NCBI GenBank assembly: GCA_900767825.1
Contig: CAAGAN010000032.1
Span: forward strand, 13,573-77,572
Source of the DNA: Bacilli bacterium
GTDB lineage: Bacteria; Bacillota_I; Bacilli_A; RFN20; CAG-826
Direction of reading: 5' to 3'
DNA length: 64,000 nucleotides
Each line of letters starts with the position of its first letter. Positions within the stretch are counted from its first letter, which is position 1. Position numbers and translations under genes: made by a program. Shown in pieces: positions 1 to 7,932 of this stretch. A model generated the notes under the pieces. The model searched no databases. It was not told the origin of the DNA and saw nothing but the letters and a program-made list of their open reading frames with translations.

Positions 1-183
1 TAAATTGCCATAGGAGCTATCTTCTTTGGCCTGGTAAAATAAATGTGGTTTATCTTTAACAAATTGATCAATAAGCTTTGTTTTTCCAATCCTGCGTCTG
101 CCATATATAACACCTAATTCTTTGTTTTTTGACTCATAAGCATTGTTTAATTGCTTTAATTCTTTTTCTCTACCTACAAACAT
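1..183 (-). CDS. AAA ATPase, ATP-binding protein (5' part only, runs off the window)
   Basis: Only the first 61 codons are inside the window; the rest lies beyond base 1. The protein opens MFVGREKELKQL and carries a P-loop, GRRRIGKTKL, at about residues 28-37, the arrangement seen in the archaeal-type ATPase family with a C-terminal DUF234 nuclease-like domain. It resembles the full-length protein at 32666-34069 (MFYGRKVEL, GQRRIGKTSL), so the two are probably paralogues. The start at base 183 is supported by an AAGGTGGTGG ribosome site a few bases upstream. A promoter with a large dyad lies directly upstream. Function beyond ATP binding cannot be stated; the missing C-terminus would decide the subfamily. 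Confidence 0.75.
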   Translation of the reverse strand, partial: MFVGREKELKQLNNAYESKNKELGVIYGRRRIGKTKLIDQFVKDKPHLFYQAKEDSSYGNL

Positions 184-202
184 CGATGCCACCACCTTTA
201 TA

Positions 203-259
203 TACTTCAAAGTTACTAACTTTTAAGTATATTATAATACGATAGCTTGATTTTTGCAA
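203..259 (-). promoter_or_regulatory. Promoter plus 27-bp dyad operator of the truncated ATPase gene
   Basis: Read on the minus strand: -35 TTGCAA (254-259), 17-bp spacer, -10 TATAAT (231-236), then a symmetric element at 203-229 with arms TACTT-N2-AAGTT, centre AGT, and AACTT-N2-AAGTA. The dyad sits over the expected transcription start, where a bound dimer would block the polymerase. Autoregulation is inferred from position only. Confidence 0.6.
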
Positions 260-400
260 AAAATACCAGTTTCTTGGGGCGTTTCTTTACTGTCATCGAA
301 TGCCCATGGACGTATAAATTAAAGTCCGAAAGGTGGCAAACGTATAAACGGCAATAAATAGAAAGCAAGTACAAACTATTTCGTTTTTTGCCGATAGATA

Positions 401-415
401 TATAATATAGTTATG
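401..415 (+). promoter_or_regulatory. -10 box of the fic gene; probable leaderless start
   Basis: TATAAT at 401-406 is followed by six bases and then the ATG at 413, which is where transcription would begin. No Shine-Dalgarno sequence precedes the ATG. The -35 region is weak. This suggests an mRNA that begins at or within a base or two of the start codon. Confidence 0.45.
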
Positions 416-1309
416 AATAAACTCATAAGTGTTAAAGAAACATCTATTAAATGGAATCTGTCGGAAAGAAGTGTTCGAAATTACTGCGCCTTAGGAAGAG
501 TTAAAGATGCTGTTTTAGTTGGAAAAATATGGATGATTCCTGAAGATGCTAAAAAACCTATTAGAAGCAATGAAAAAGAAAACAAGAATTATCTCTTAGA
601 AAGACTTCGCTTTGAAAAGAATAATCAAATTAAGGGTGGCATTTATCATAAACTAATGATTGATCTCACATATAATTCAAACCATATTGAAGGTAATGAG
701 TTAACTCATGACGAAACTAGATATATTTTTGAAACAAGAACTATTGGAGTTGATAAAAATTCCATCAAAAAAGTAGATGATATTATCGAAACAATAAACC
801 ACTTTGCTGCGATTGACCGAGTAATTGATTTTGCTAACTACGAGTTAAGCGAAGCATTCATTAAGGAATTGCATAAAATACTAAAATCGAATACAAATGA
901 TTCAAGGCTTCCTTATTTTGCTACTGGCGATTATAAAAAAGTACCAAATGAAGTTGGAGGCATAGAGACTACTGCTCCAAGATTAGTGGCCTCCGAAATG
1001 AAAAAACTTCTTGATGATTATAACCAAAAAGATAGTCATTCATTAGAAGAAATAATAGAATTCCATGTTAAATTTGAACGTATACATCCATTCCAAGATG
1101 GCAATGGTAGAGTAGGTAGACTAATCGCGTTTAAAGAATGTTTGACAAATAATATTGTCCCATTCATTATTTTTGACAATAAAAAAATGTTCTATTACCA
1201 AGGACTTAAAAATTGGAATCAAGAGCACTGGTATTTAATGGATACATGTCTAGATGGGCAAGACAAAGTTAAAACTTATCTAGATTACTTTAACATTCAA
1301 TATAAATAA
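413..1309 (+). CDS. Fic family protein with N-terminal helix-turn-helix
   Basis: The core motif HPFQDGNGRVGR at residues 225-236 is the Fic active site, in which the His deprotonates the target hydroxyl and the Asp and Gly-Asn-Gly bind Mg and the nucleotide phosphates; most such proteins AMPylate other proteins. An upstream segment SNHIEG at 89-94 matches the (S/T)xxxE(G/N) inhibitory motif of class II Fic proteins, so activity is probably autoinhibited. Residues 5-45 look like a helix-turn-helix, a common partner domain in this family. No antitoxin gene is adjacent, consistent with the built-in inhibitory motif. It is convergent with tRNA-Ser(GCT). The target is unknown. Confidence 0.9.
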   Translation: MNKLISVKETSIKWNLSERSVRNYCALGRVKDAVLVGKIWMIPEDAKKPIRSNEKENKNYLLERLRFEKNNQIKGGIYHKLMIDLTYNSNHIEGNELTHDETRYIFETRTIGVDKNSIKKVDDIIETINHFAAIDRVIDFANYELSEAFIKELHKILKSNTNDSRLPYFATGDYKKVPNEVGGIETTAPRLVASEMKKLLDDYNQKDSHSLEEIIEFHVKFERIHPFQDGNGRVGRLIAFKECLTNNIVPFIIFDNKKMFYYQGLKNWNQEHWYLMDTCLDGQDKVKTYLDYFNIQYK

Positions 1310-1310
1310 A

Positions 1311-1339
1311 ATCCCCTTAGATACAAATCCTTGGGGATG
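1311..1339 (-). terminator. Terminator of tRNA-Ser(GCT), shared with the fic end
   Basis: ATCCCC at 1311-1316 pairs with GGGGAT at 1333-1338. On the minus strand the stem is followed by TTTTATTT, so it mainly serves the tRNA transcript. Confidence 0.6.
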
Positions 1340-1351
1340 CTTCATTATACA

Positions 1352-1442
1352 TGGCGGAGGCGTCGGGATTTGAACCCGAGCACCGGTTACCCGATCTAAC
1401 GGTTTAGCAAACCGTCCCCTTCGGCCTCTTGGGTACGCCTCC
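1352..1442 (-). tRNA. tRNA-Ser(GCT)
   Basis: Acceptor GGAGGCG pairs with CGCCTCC, followed by discriminator G and an encoded CCA. The anticodon loop TTGCTAA gives GCT. A long variable arm (about 20 nt) and the TTCAAATCC T-loop are present, typical of class II serine tRNAs. It decodes AGC/AGU. Confidence 0.95.
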
Positions 1443-1512
1443 GTGGCATTAAATATACAACATGCAGGAAATAAACTCCACTATTTTGTTAGGTAAATAG
1501 GAAAACTTAAGG

Positions 1513-1552
1513 AAAAAGACCCTTTCATTATCAGAAATAACGATTGGGTCTA
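1513..1552 (-). terminator. Terminator of proS
   Basis: On the minus strand AGACCC pairs with GGGTCT across a 23-nt loop and is followed directly by TTTTTCC. It begins about a dozen bases after the proS stop. Confidence 0.65.
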
Positions 1553-1564
1553 ATCAAATTGATA

Positions 1565-3007
1565 TTAATAGGCCTTGGCAAAATAGACAACTTTGGTAGC
1601 TTTCTTGCCACATATTGGGCAAGTATCGCCAAACGGTTCATCATGCTCGCCAATGCATCTTGCCGTGCCACCATTGGTAATTTCTTTTACCTTAAGTTCA
1701 CACTCTTCATCGCCACACCACATCATCTTGGCATATCCACCTTTGTTATTTAGAATATCCTTTAATTCATCGACGTTATTGGCAAGAGTTATATGTTCAT
1801 CAAGGAAGGCTTTTGCCTTATCATACATATTTTGATGGATTTCTTTCAAAACAGTTGGAATAGAGGCTTCAATTTCTTCAATTTTAGCAGTACGCTTCTC
1901 GCCATTCACTCTCTTGGTAAGGCAAATCTCACCATTTTCAAGATCCCTAGGCCCTAATTCGATTCTTAGAGGTACGCCCTTCATTTCCCATTCGGCAAAT
2001 TTCCATCCAGGTGTATGGTCGCTAGAATCTAATTTTACCCTGACTCCCATTCCTTCTAATTTGGATTTTATTTCTTCGCATTTTTCTAATATTCCAGGAA
2101 CATTTTGCCTAATTGGAACGATGACAACTTGAATAGGAGCAACTGCTGGAGGCAATACTAGTCCATTATCATCCCCATGTACCATGATTAAGGCACCTAA
2201 TAATCTAGTAGATACACCCCAGGAAGTTTGATGTGGGGTCTCTAATTTATTGTTTCTTCCAAGGAAATGGATTCCAAAAGCCTCGGCAAACCCTTGTCCT
2301 AGGTAATGGGATGTGCCAGATTGAAGAGCCTTTCCATCATGCATCAAAGCTTCGATTGTATAAGTCTCAACTGCTCCAGCAAACTTTTCATGGTCAGTCT
2401 TTATTCCCTTTAGGAATGGGATTGCTAGTAATTCCTTACCACAAGAATCATAAGCTTCTAGGATTGACAAAGTATTCTTTCTAGCTTCTTCTTCGGTTTC
2501 AAATAGGCAATGTCCTTCTTGCCAAAGGAATTCTGAGCCCCTTAAGAATGGACGGGTTGTCTTTTCCCATCTAACAACAGAACACCACTGGTTATAAATC
2601 TTTGGTAAATCCCTGTATGAAGATACTAGTCTCTTATATAAATCAGAGAATAAAACTTCTGAAGTTGGACGGATAATCAATGGATCTGCTAACTTTTCTC
2701 CTCCCCCGATAGTAGCAACTAAGGTTTCAGGGGCAAATCCTTCGATATGTTCTTTTTCTTTGTTGAACAAGGAAGTAGGAATAACCATCGGGAGATAGAC
2801 ATTGCTAGACCCATTTTCCTTGAATTTCTTATTCAAATAATTTTGGATTTCTTCCCATATGGCATATGAATATGGAAGGTAGGAAATAAAGCCCTTGACT
2901 GAGCTATAATCCATTAATTCTGCCTTTTTGCAGACATCGGTATACCACTGGGCAAAATCAACATCCCTAGGTGTAATCGCATTGTTTTTATTCATTTGGT
3001 TTGACAT
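1565..3007 (-). CDS. proS: Prolyl-tRNA synthetase (short, zinc-containing type)
   Basis: Charges tRNA-Pro with proline in the cytoplasm. Class II synthetase features are visible: RPTSE at 113-117, the motif-2 segment with TRPFLRGSEF at 151-160, and a ~480-residue length. It ends in a C-terminal domain with cysteines at about 431, 436, 451, 463 and 466 and the terminal sequence VVYFAKAY. That ending, and the absence of the inserted editing domain of the ~570-residue bacterial ProRS, mark the archaeal/eukaryote-like form also found in mycoplasmas and some Clostridia. The start is supported by AAGGAGAATTT just upstream. It follows the EAL-like gene at 3017 with a 9-bp gap, so the two are probably co-transcribed. 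Confidence 0.95.
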   Translation of the reverse strand: MSNQMNKNNAITPRDVDFAQWYTDVCKKAELMDYSSVKGFISYLPYSYAIWEEIQNYLNKKFKENGSSNVYLPMVIPTSLFNKEKEHIEGFAPETLVATIGGGEKLADPLIIRPTSEVLFSDLYKRLVSSYRDLPKIYNQWCSVVRWEKTTRPFLRGSEFLWQEGHCLFETEEEARKNTLSILEAYDSCGKELLAIPFLKGIKTDHEKFAGAVETYTIEALMHDGKALQSGTSHYLGQGFAEAFGIHFLGRNNKLETPHQTSWGVSTRLLGALIMVHGDDNGLVLPPAVAPIQVVIVPIRQNVPGILEKCEEIKSKLEGMGVRVKLDSSDHTPGWKFAEWEMKGVPLRIELGPRDLENGEICLTKRVNGEKRTAKIEEIEASIPTVLKEIHQNMYDKAKAFLDEHITLANNVDELKDILNNKGGYAKMMWCGDEECELKVKEITNGGTARCIGEHDEPFGDTCPICGKKATKVVYFAKAY

Positions 3008-3016
3008 AAATTCTCC

Positions 3017-4759
3017 TTATTTTGTCATGTCCTTAACTCTTTTGATTGATTTTTGGGGTACTGGCAATATCATCTGATCAAACGGGGCGAATGATTCGCT
3101 AGATATATATTTTAAGCCAGACCTTACAAGTAATTCGATAGAGGCCCATCCCTCAATATCTGTTGCAATGATGGGCTTCCCATATTTTAATAGCTTTTCG
3201 ACCAAAGCGTGCAGCTGAGATCTAATTTGCGTATCCATTTCCGAGGCACTTCCTGCAAAAGCAAACCCACATACGAAATAATCAAATGCCGTATAGACTT
3301 GGGGAGGAAGCTCAAGTTCACCTTCGTTTAGGAATAATGCAACCTCATATCCTTTTGCCTTGATTGCCCTCATATCATCAATGACGGCATCAGGGTTAGT
3401 TGGATAGAAATGCGATTTGATATCCCCTTCTTCAAAGATAAATACAATATGTGATTGTTTAGCTTTTGATAGCCTAGCAAATGTAGTAAGCATATATCCT
3501 CTTTCTTCCGTACGTACTGGATAGAATAGGGCTTGTGTCTCATCTTTTCTTTCGCTAACAAAGATTGGAAGGATGTTTTTGGCCAAAGTTGAGAATAATG
3601 CAGAAGAATCATCTGTCCTAGAAGCATAATCTTTCAATTCATCTAATGAACCAAAATAAGTGTCTTTTGGAGTGGCTTTTGAGAAATAGCCAATTACTTT
3701 AGACTCTTGCACCGAATATATAGGCCTAAAGAAATAAGACAATTTCTTTTCATTAATAATACGTTCGACTTCAGTTCTATAAGAAGCATCATTAAGTGGA
3801 TTAAGTGATTCTCTTCCCTTCTCATACCAAAGCAAGATTGGTAAATCATCATAAGCAATCTGGGCAGTCCTTCTAGCCTGATCAACTACATCTTCAGCCG
3901 TTCCGACAAAACGCTTATGTTCAATAGCCCCTACCCTAAGCTCAACGCTAGAAAGCAAACCATTAATCGATAGATATCTATTAATCGCGTTAATAAGGGT
4001 ATTGATTAGATAAAGCATCTTGACCCTTTCGCTATTTTTTATATCAGATACTACAAGTTCGTTCTCAGAGCATTGGAGCAAGAAGCTTTTTGCATTCACA
4101 TATGGGAACATAGCATTCTTTAATTGAGAGAATATCAATGGTTCGATTGGCTTGTCTTTATCAAGAATCTTCTTGTATTGAAATCTAAAGCAGGCAGTGA
4201 ACCCCCTACGTTTATTCGCTGGGAAAGCAGTCGATAAATCCTTAATGGTTGAAAGCCCATATTTAGAAACGTTATAAGTAGAATTTTTAGAAGTATGCAT
4301 ATATTTAAGCAAATATGACTGCATATGGATTACTTGCTTCTTCTGGTCAACGCTTTCAACTTGTAACAAAGAGAAATATTGCTTCTTTGAACCACTAATC
4401 TGGACATCAGTCTCTAAATAATCTGGAGCCTCAGTTGAAGAATCAACAAGGGCATTAACCCAATCTATTACACGTCTTTGCTCATTACTAGGGAATTGAG
4501 AATAGAATTCACCTAGAGACCAATTTCTAACATTGCTTAAACTAGACGAATTAAAGAAACGGACGGAATTATTAGCGACATCAATTATAAAAATTCGGAC
4601 GGAATTAGATTGCTCAGCAAGCAATTTCTTATATTTTTCATTCTTCTTTTCGGTTATGAAAAAAGATGCGCAGACAGCAATAATGGTAACGGTAACTAAT
4701 CCAACACATAAGACTAGTTCCCAGTTATTTTTTATAAACGCTAACATCTTTTCAATCAT
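3017..4759 (-). CDS. Membrane-anchored protein with degenerate GGDEF and EAL domains
   Basis: A single membrane segment at about residues 13-33 is followed by a PAS-like stretch, a GGDEF-like fold around 150-310 and an EAL-like fold from about 325 to the end. The EAL assignment rests on the framework: FFRPIYSVQESKVIGYF matches the usual FQPIxxxxxxxxxGxEAL region with the catalytic EAL lost, and TDIEGWASIELLVRSG fits the late EAL helix-strand. No GGDEF signature or EAL catalytic acidic set is seen, so it should neither make nor cut c-di-GMP; it may bind a ligand or a partner. It sits 9 bp upstream of proS. Domain assignment is moderate because the sequence is divergent. Confidence 0.65.
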   Translation of the reverse strand: MIEKMLAFIKNNWELVLCVGLVTVTIIAVCASFFITEKKNEKYKKLLAEQSNSVRIFIIDVANNSVRFFNSSSLSNVRNWSLGEFYSQFPSNEQRRVIDWVNALVDSSTEAPDYLETDVQISGSKKQYFSLLQVESVDQKKQVIHMQSYLLKYMHTSKNSTYNVSKYGLSTIKDLSTAFPANKRRGFTACFRFQYKKILDKDKPIEPLIFSQLKNAMFPYVNAKSFLLQCSENELVVSDIKNSERVKMLYLINTLINAINRYLSINGLLSSVELRVGAIEHKRFVGTAEDVVDQARRTAQIAYDDLPILLWYEKGRESLNPLNDASYRTEVERIINEKKLSYFFRPIYSVQESKVIGYFSKATPKDTYFGSLDELKDYASRTDDSSALFSTLAKNILPIFVSERKDETQALFYPVRTEERGYMLTTFARLSKAKQSHIVFIFEEGDIKSHFYPTNPDAVIDDMRAIKAKGYEVALFLNEGELELPPQVYTAFDYFVCGFAFAGSASEMDTQIRSQLHALVEKLLKYGKPIIATDIEGWASIELLVRSGLKYISSESFAPFDQMILPVPQKSIKRVKDMTK

Positions 4760-4799
4760 AGCAAAGGGAAGTTTACCACAAAATTGGGCAAAATAATAA

Positions 4800-4819
4800 A
4801 CATCCTCTTTTGAGGATGA
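4800..4819 (-). terminator. Hairpin, possible terminator
   Basis: Perfect inverted repeat CATCCTC-TTTT-GAGGATG. On the minus strand it is followed by TTTATTATTTT, so it could end transcripts arriving from the 5102-6799 genes. Confidence 0.45.
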
Positions 4820-4851
4820 GGCATATTATTCTTATTTTTGACTAAAAATAG

Positions 4852-4880
4852 AAAAATAAGCGACCCGTGTATCAATATTA
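4852..4880 (+). repeat. Dispersed intergenic motif, copy A
   Basis: Contains AAATAAGCGACCCGTGTAT followed by CAATATT. This is one of six related copies in the window, and with copy B it is the best match to the consensus. It lies between the EAL-like gene start and tRNA-Ser(CGA). Confidence 0.7.
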
Positions 4881-4913
4881 TTCAAATTTTATTAATTTTA
4901 GTTTTTTTAACAA

Positions 4914-4942
4914 TTGTTAGAGTTTTTAAGTAGTGATAATAT
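4914..4942 (+). promoter_or_regulatory. Promoter of tRNA-Ser(CGA)
   Basis: TTGTTA (4914-4919), 17-bp spacer, TAATAT (4937-4942), 12 bp before the mature tRNA. Confidence 0.6.
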
Positions 4943-4954
4943 ACTCCTTGCCGC

Positions 4955-5046
4955 GGAGAAGTACCCAAGCGGTTGAAGGGGTTAGTTTCGAAAACTAATA
5001 GTGGGGCCTTGCTCCAGCCGGGGTTCAAATCCCCGCTTCTCCGCCA
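4955..5046 (+). tRNA. tRNA-Ser(CGA)
   Basis: Acceptor GGAGAAG pairs with CTTCTCC, then discriminator G and encoded CCA. Anticodon loop TTCGAAA gives CGA. A long variable arm and the GTTCAAATC T-loop fit serine. It reads UCG. Confidence 0.95.
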
Positions 5047-5060
5047 AAATCGAGTAAGCG

Positions 5061-5086
5061 CCCTGTCCAAATTGGACAGGGTTTTA
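5061..5086 (+). terminator. Terminator of tRNA-Ser(CGA)
   Basis: CCCTGTCCAA pairs with TTGGACAGGG, followed by TTTTAAAT. Confidence 0.8.
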
Positions 5087-5101
5087 AATAAGCAACATTA
5101 T

Positions 5102-5485
5102 TTAATTAAACATCCTTGGATAAAATTTCTCCCAATGATTTAGCATAACTATTTCCTTATCGCTAAGCTTTGAGTAATTTTCAGAACTACTAAGATATTC
5201 TTCCTTATTAATTTTTAAGAAATACTTTTTTATATCTCCATAATACGGATCCAAATTAGCTAAATAGTCCAAAATAAAGTCATAGCCATAGTCGTTGTAA
5301 GTGCCATATTCTTTAAAACGTTTTAGGAAATCTTCAAACATAGCAGGGTCAGCACTATCATTGCCAGTCAAAAAAGGATCAGCCTCAGAAAGATAAAGAC
5401 CAAATAATTCATTTTTCTCTTTTTGCCACTCTTTATTCAGGGCAAGATACATTAATTTAAATATTTGAATTGGCTGTTTAATCAT
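5102..5485 (-). CDS. Hypothetical protein, 127 aa
   Basis: I do not recognise this protein. It is soluble, acidic and rich in aromatic residues (Phe, Tyr), with no signal peptide or membrane segment and no obvious motif. Predicted content is mainly helical. A GGGAGGG ribosome site lies about 11 bases before the ATG, and codon use looks like the neighbours, so it is probably a real gene. It is encoded about 50 bp downstream of the ATPase at 5540-6793 on the same strand and may be co-transcribed with it, which would make it a candidate partner of that ATPase; nothing in the sequence confirms this. Confidence 0.6.
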   Translation of the reverse strand: MIKQPIQIFKLMYLALNKEWQKEKNELFGLYLSEADPFLTGNDSADPAMFEDFLKRFKEYGTYNDYGYDFILDYLANLDPYYGDIKKYFLKINKEEYLSSSENYSKLSDKEIVMLNHWEKFYPRMFN

Positions 5486-5539
5486 ATATTTTTTGCCCTC
5501 CCAGGGAATAGTTTTATTGCCTTGTTGCTAAATAAAACA

Positions 5540-6793
5540 TCAGCAGTCCAGCAAAAATTTTTTAAGAGGCACTACCTCAATTGTTTTGCCATCGATACTT
5601 AAAGTCTTTTCTTCTTCGTATGTCACGATAATCAATTTTCCATTATCGTTTTTGCTTGAATCAAAATTTAATAAATTGCTAACTTCTCGACTATAGGCAT
5701 TGCCTTCGTTTATTGAATACGCAACTTGGATAGCAGTATTTGAATCAGATAAATAAAAATCAATATCAACTTTATTTCCTTTTAAATAATAAAGTGATTC
5801 TTTATGGTTCCTATAAAGATGTAGCGCCACAATATTTTCAAGTAAAGAACTATTTTTATCATCTAAGAAAAGATTCAGTAGCCCGTTATCCATGAAATAG
5901 TATTTTGGATTGCTAGTCCTGTCTAAAAAAGAAGCATAGTAATTCTCTACTACAAAAAGCAAAAATGCATCTTTGCAATAAAGACAATAATCTATAACTA
6001 TGTCCTTTGAAATCTTATAACCAATGCCGGTGATAATATTTTGTATTTTTGTATACGAAAGATCTTGTCCAACTGATTCGGCAATCTTTTTTATCATTAA
6101 TTTCATGCCATTTTCGTTTCTAACATCATTGTGAACAATAATGTCGTTATAAAGGACTTTTTGATAAACGCTAGATATATATTCTCTCTTGTTTTTAAAA
6201 ATTAGGGATTCAGGAAACCCGCCATTAATAAAGAAATCGTCAAGTAAGGAATTTAATCTAGCTATGTCTTTGGAAGAATATGCATCCTTACTAGCGGAGC
6301 AAGCTCTTAAAAATTCATTAAACGAGTAAGGCAATATTTCTCTTGAAATATACCTACCGCCCAATTTTGCTTCCACTTCTTTTGAAAGCATTTTTGCATT
6401 GCTACCTGTTATGTCTACTTTGTAACCTTGATTAGAAATTCTAATAGCAAATTTCTCCCATCCATCTATATTTTGAATTTCATCAAAATAGAAATAATGC
6501 TTCTTACTCGATAATTCTTCAGCAACTTGCAAAACATCATCAAAATCTTCCACATTGAATTGCAATAAACGTTCATCATCAAAATTGATGTATATTATTT
6601 GATTCCATTCAACACCTTCTTTAATAAGATCTTGAACCCTTTTATATAACAAAGTTGTTTTTCCTGCCCTTCTAAGGCCAACCAAAACATAATTGACATT
6701 TTTTTCAAGGAAAACATCCCTATCTACAATCACTGCATCTTTTATTACTTGATGTTGGTCGAATATAACTCTTTTTATTATGCTATGGTTCAT
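5540..6793 (-). CDS. AAA ATPase with C-terminal DUF4143-type domain
   Basis: Walker A GLRRAGKTT lies near residues 39-47, Walker B YFDEIQ near 95-103 and a sensor-1-like DITGSNAKM follows. The C-terminal region holds the nuclease-like segment LKGNKVDIDFYL, typical of the large uncharacterised ATPase family with DUF4143. These are common in gut bacteria; their role is unknown, though defence and cell-surface functions have been suggested. I place the start at ATG 6793 rather than the TTG six bases earlier because the predicted transcription start is near 6811. It is preceded by a strikingly repeated operator (6809-6857). A similar protein is at 41440-42750. Confidence 0.85.
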   Translation of the reverse strand: MNHSIIKRVIFDQHQVIKDAVIVDRDVFLEKNVNYVLVGLRRAGKTTLLYKRVQDLIKEGVEWNQIIYINFDDERLLQFNVEDFDDVLQVAEELSSKKHYFYFDEIQNIDGWEKFAIRISNQGYKVDITGSNAKMLSKEVEAKLGGRYISREILPYSFNEFLRACSASKDAYSSKDIARLNSLLDDFFINGGFPESLIFKNKREYISSVYQKVLYNDIIVHNDVRNENGMKLMIKKIAESVGQDLSYTKIQNIITGIGYKISKDIVIDYCLYCKDAFLLFVVENYYASFLDRTSNPKYYFMDNGLLNLFLDDKNSSLLENIVALHLYRNHKESLYYLKGNKVDIDFYLSDSNTAIQVAYSINEGNAYSREVSNLLNFDSSKNDNGKLIIVTYEEEKTLSIDGKTIEVVPLKKFLLDC

Positions 6794-6808
6794 AAGCAAT
6801 TCTCTCTT

Positions 6809-6857
6809 GTCGAGTATATTCTACAAAATATAACACTTTTTGTCGAGTATAGTCGAC
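6809..6857 (-). promoter_or_regulatory. Promoter with two copies of a 16-bp dyad
   Basis: On the minus strand, copy 1 (6842-6857) is GTCGA-CTATAC-TCGAC and copy 2 (6809-6824) is GTAGA-ATATAC-TCGAC; they are 33 bp apart, about three helical turns. Copy 1 overlaps the -35 box TCGACA, and copy 2 overlaps the -10 box TAGAAT, with a 17-bp spacer between boxes. Repressor binding to both would close the promoter. Confidence 0.65.
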
Positions 6858-6943
6858 AGCAACAACATTAAAACCATTTTCATGTAAGAAATATCTATAT
6901 TTTGGAATAGAAAAGAACTCCAAATAGATACAAATAACAAGAA

Positions 6944-6981
6944 AAAGAAAATGCCCACTAGATCATAAATCCAATGGGCAC
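6944..6981 (-). terminator. Terminator of the sigma/anti-sigma/exported protein operon
   Basis: On the minus strand TGCCCA pairs with TGGGCA across a 17-nt loop, followed by TTTTCTTTTTC. It starts about ten bases after the stop of the last gene. Confidence 0.7.
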
Positions 6982-6991
6982 TTAACTTAAC

Positions 6992-7873
6992 TTATTTTAC
7001 TAATGTATAGGTAACGTTATTATTCTCGTCAACGCTCTTTAGATAGAGGTATGAAGTTTCTTCATCGGTGGCGTCATTTTCGATTTCTAGTCTTAGATAT
7101 TCTTGGTTCTCTTTGATAAATGAAGTCATTTCATATTCAACTCCATTATATTCAAGTTCAATTTCAGTGACGTTATCCTTACCAGTTTCGAACTCATAGG
7201 AATATTCCTTGCTAACTTTTCCATTTGTCACAACTGTATAGGAGTATTTTTCCTCTTTAACAGTTTTCCCATTCTTAACTTCTTCTTCGAATGATTGTTC
7301 AGAAGTTATAAATGAATCAACACCAGTTTGGATAGTAATCTCGTAGCTAGTTTCCTTTTCCCCTTGTTCTTCTTCTATTTCGTCTTTAGAAATGAATGGA
7401 TATTCGAAGCTATCAGATTTGATGATGCCTTTTCTAATTTCTTCTTTTTCGGATTCATCTTCTTCAACCTCTTCATTAAAGGTAACGTTATAATAAAGAG
7501 TTACTTCTTTATCAGTCCCGTCTACATCTTTGAAGCCGATGATTTCTTTGTTTTCATATTCTCCTAAATCAGAAGTTTCCTTTTTGCTAGTAAGGCTATT
7601 CTTGCCCTGGTTAATGATGAAGTCAGCTTGTTCAAATATTGGCATGACTTCCGCTAAAGGATCTTGAACTGGGGTTTCTTCAACTTGTGGCATAGCTCTT
7701 TTTGCAAAGGAGTTAGTCCCAACTGAGGAAGCTAGTTTGCTTGCTAGGACGAATTGGGTTTGGGTGATGCTTTCTTCTTTGCTATTAACATTAGAAGAGG
7801 AATTTGCTAACGCGCATCCCATGGATGAGGCTCCGATTAGGAGTAGTAATGGAGAGATAATTAATTTTTTCAT
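6992..7873 (-). CDS. Exported acidic protein paired with an anti-sigma factor
   Basis: An N-terminal signal sequence (MKKLIISPLLLLIGASS) precedes MGCALA; the lipobox is imperfect, so either lipid attachment at Cys20 or cleavage after ALA is possible. The mature part is very rich in Glu and predicted to be beta-rich. It contains EEVEEDESE and a later EEEQGEKETSYEI, which line up with EVEEDESE and MEEGESELSY in the outer domain of the anti-sigma factor next door, so the two share a related extracytoplasmic domain. It is third in the sigma operon, about 60 bp after the anti-sigma gene. It may be the sensed component or a competitor for the signal; that is inference. Confidence 0.7.
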   Translation of the reverse strand: MKKLIISPLLLLIGASSMGCALANSSSNVNSKEESITQTQFVLASKLASSVGTNSFAKRAMPQVEETPVQDPLAEVMPIFEQADFIINQGKNSLTSKKETSDLGEYENKEIIGFKDVDGTDKEVTLYYNVTFNEEVEEDESEKEEIRKGIIKSDSFEYPFISKDEIEEEQGEKETSYEITIQTGVDSFITSEQSFEEEVKNGKTVKEEKYSYTVVTNGKVSKEYSYEFETGKDNVTEIELEYNGVEYEMTSFIKENQEYLRLEIENDATDEETSYLYLKSVDENNNVTYTLVK

Positions 7874-7932
7874 AGGTTTTTACCTGCCTTCACTAATTAA
7901 TACAAACTAGAAACCTATTTTCTTGAAAAAAT

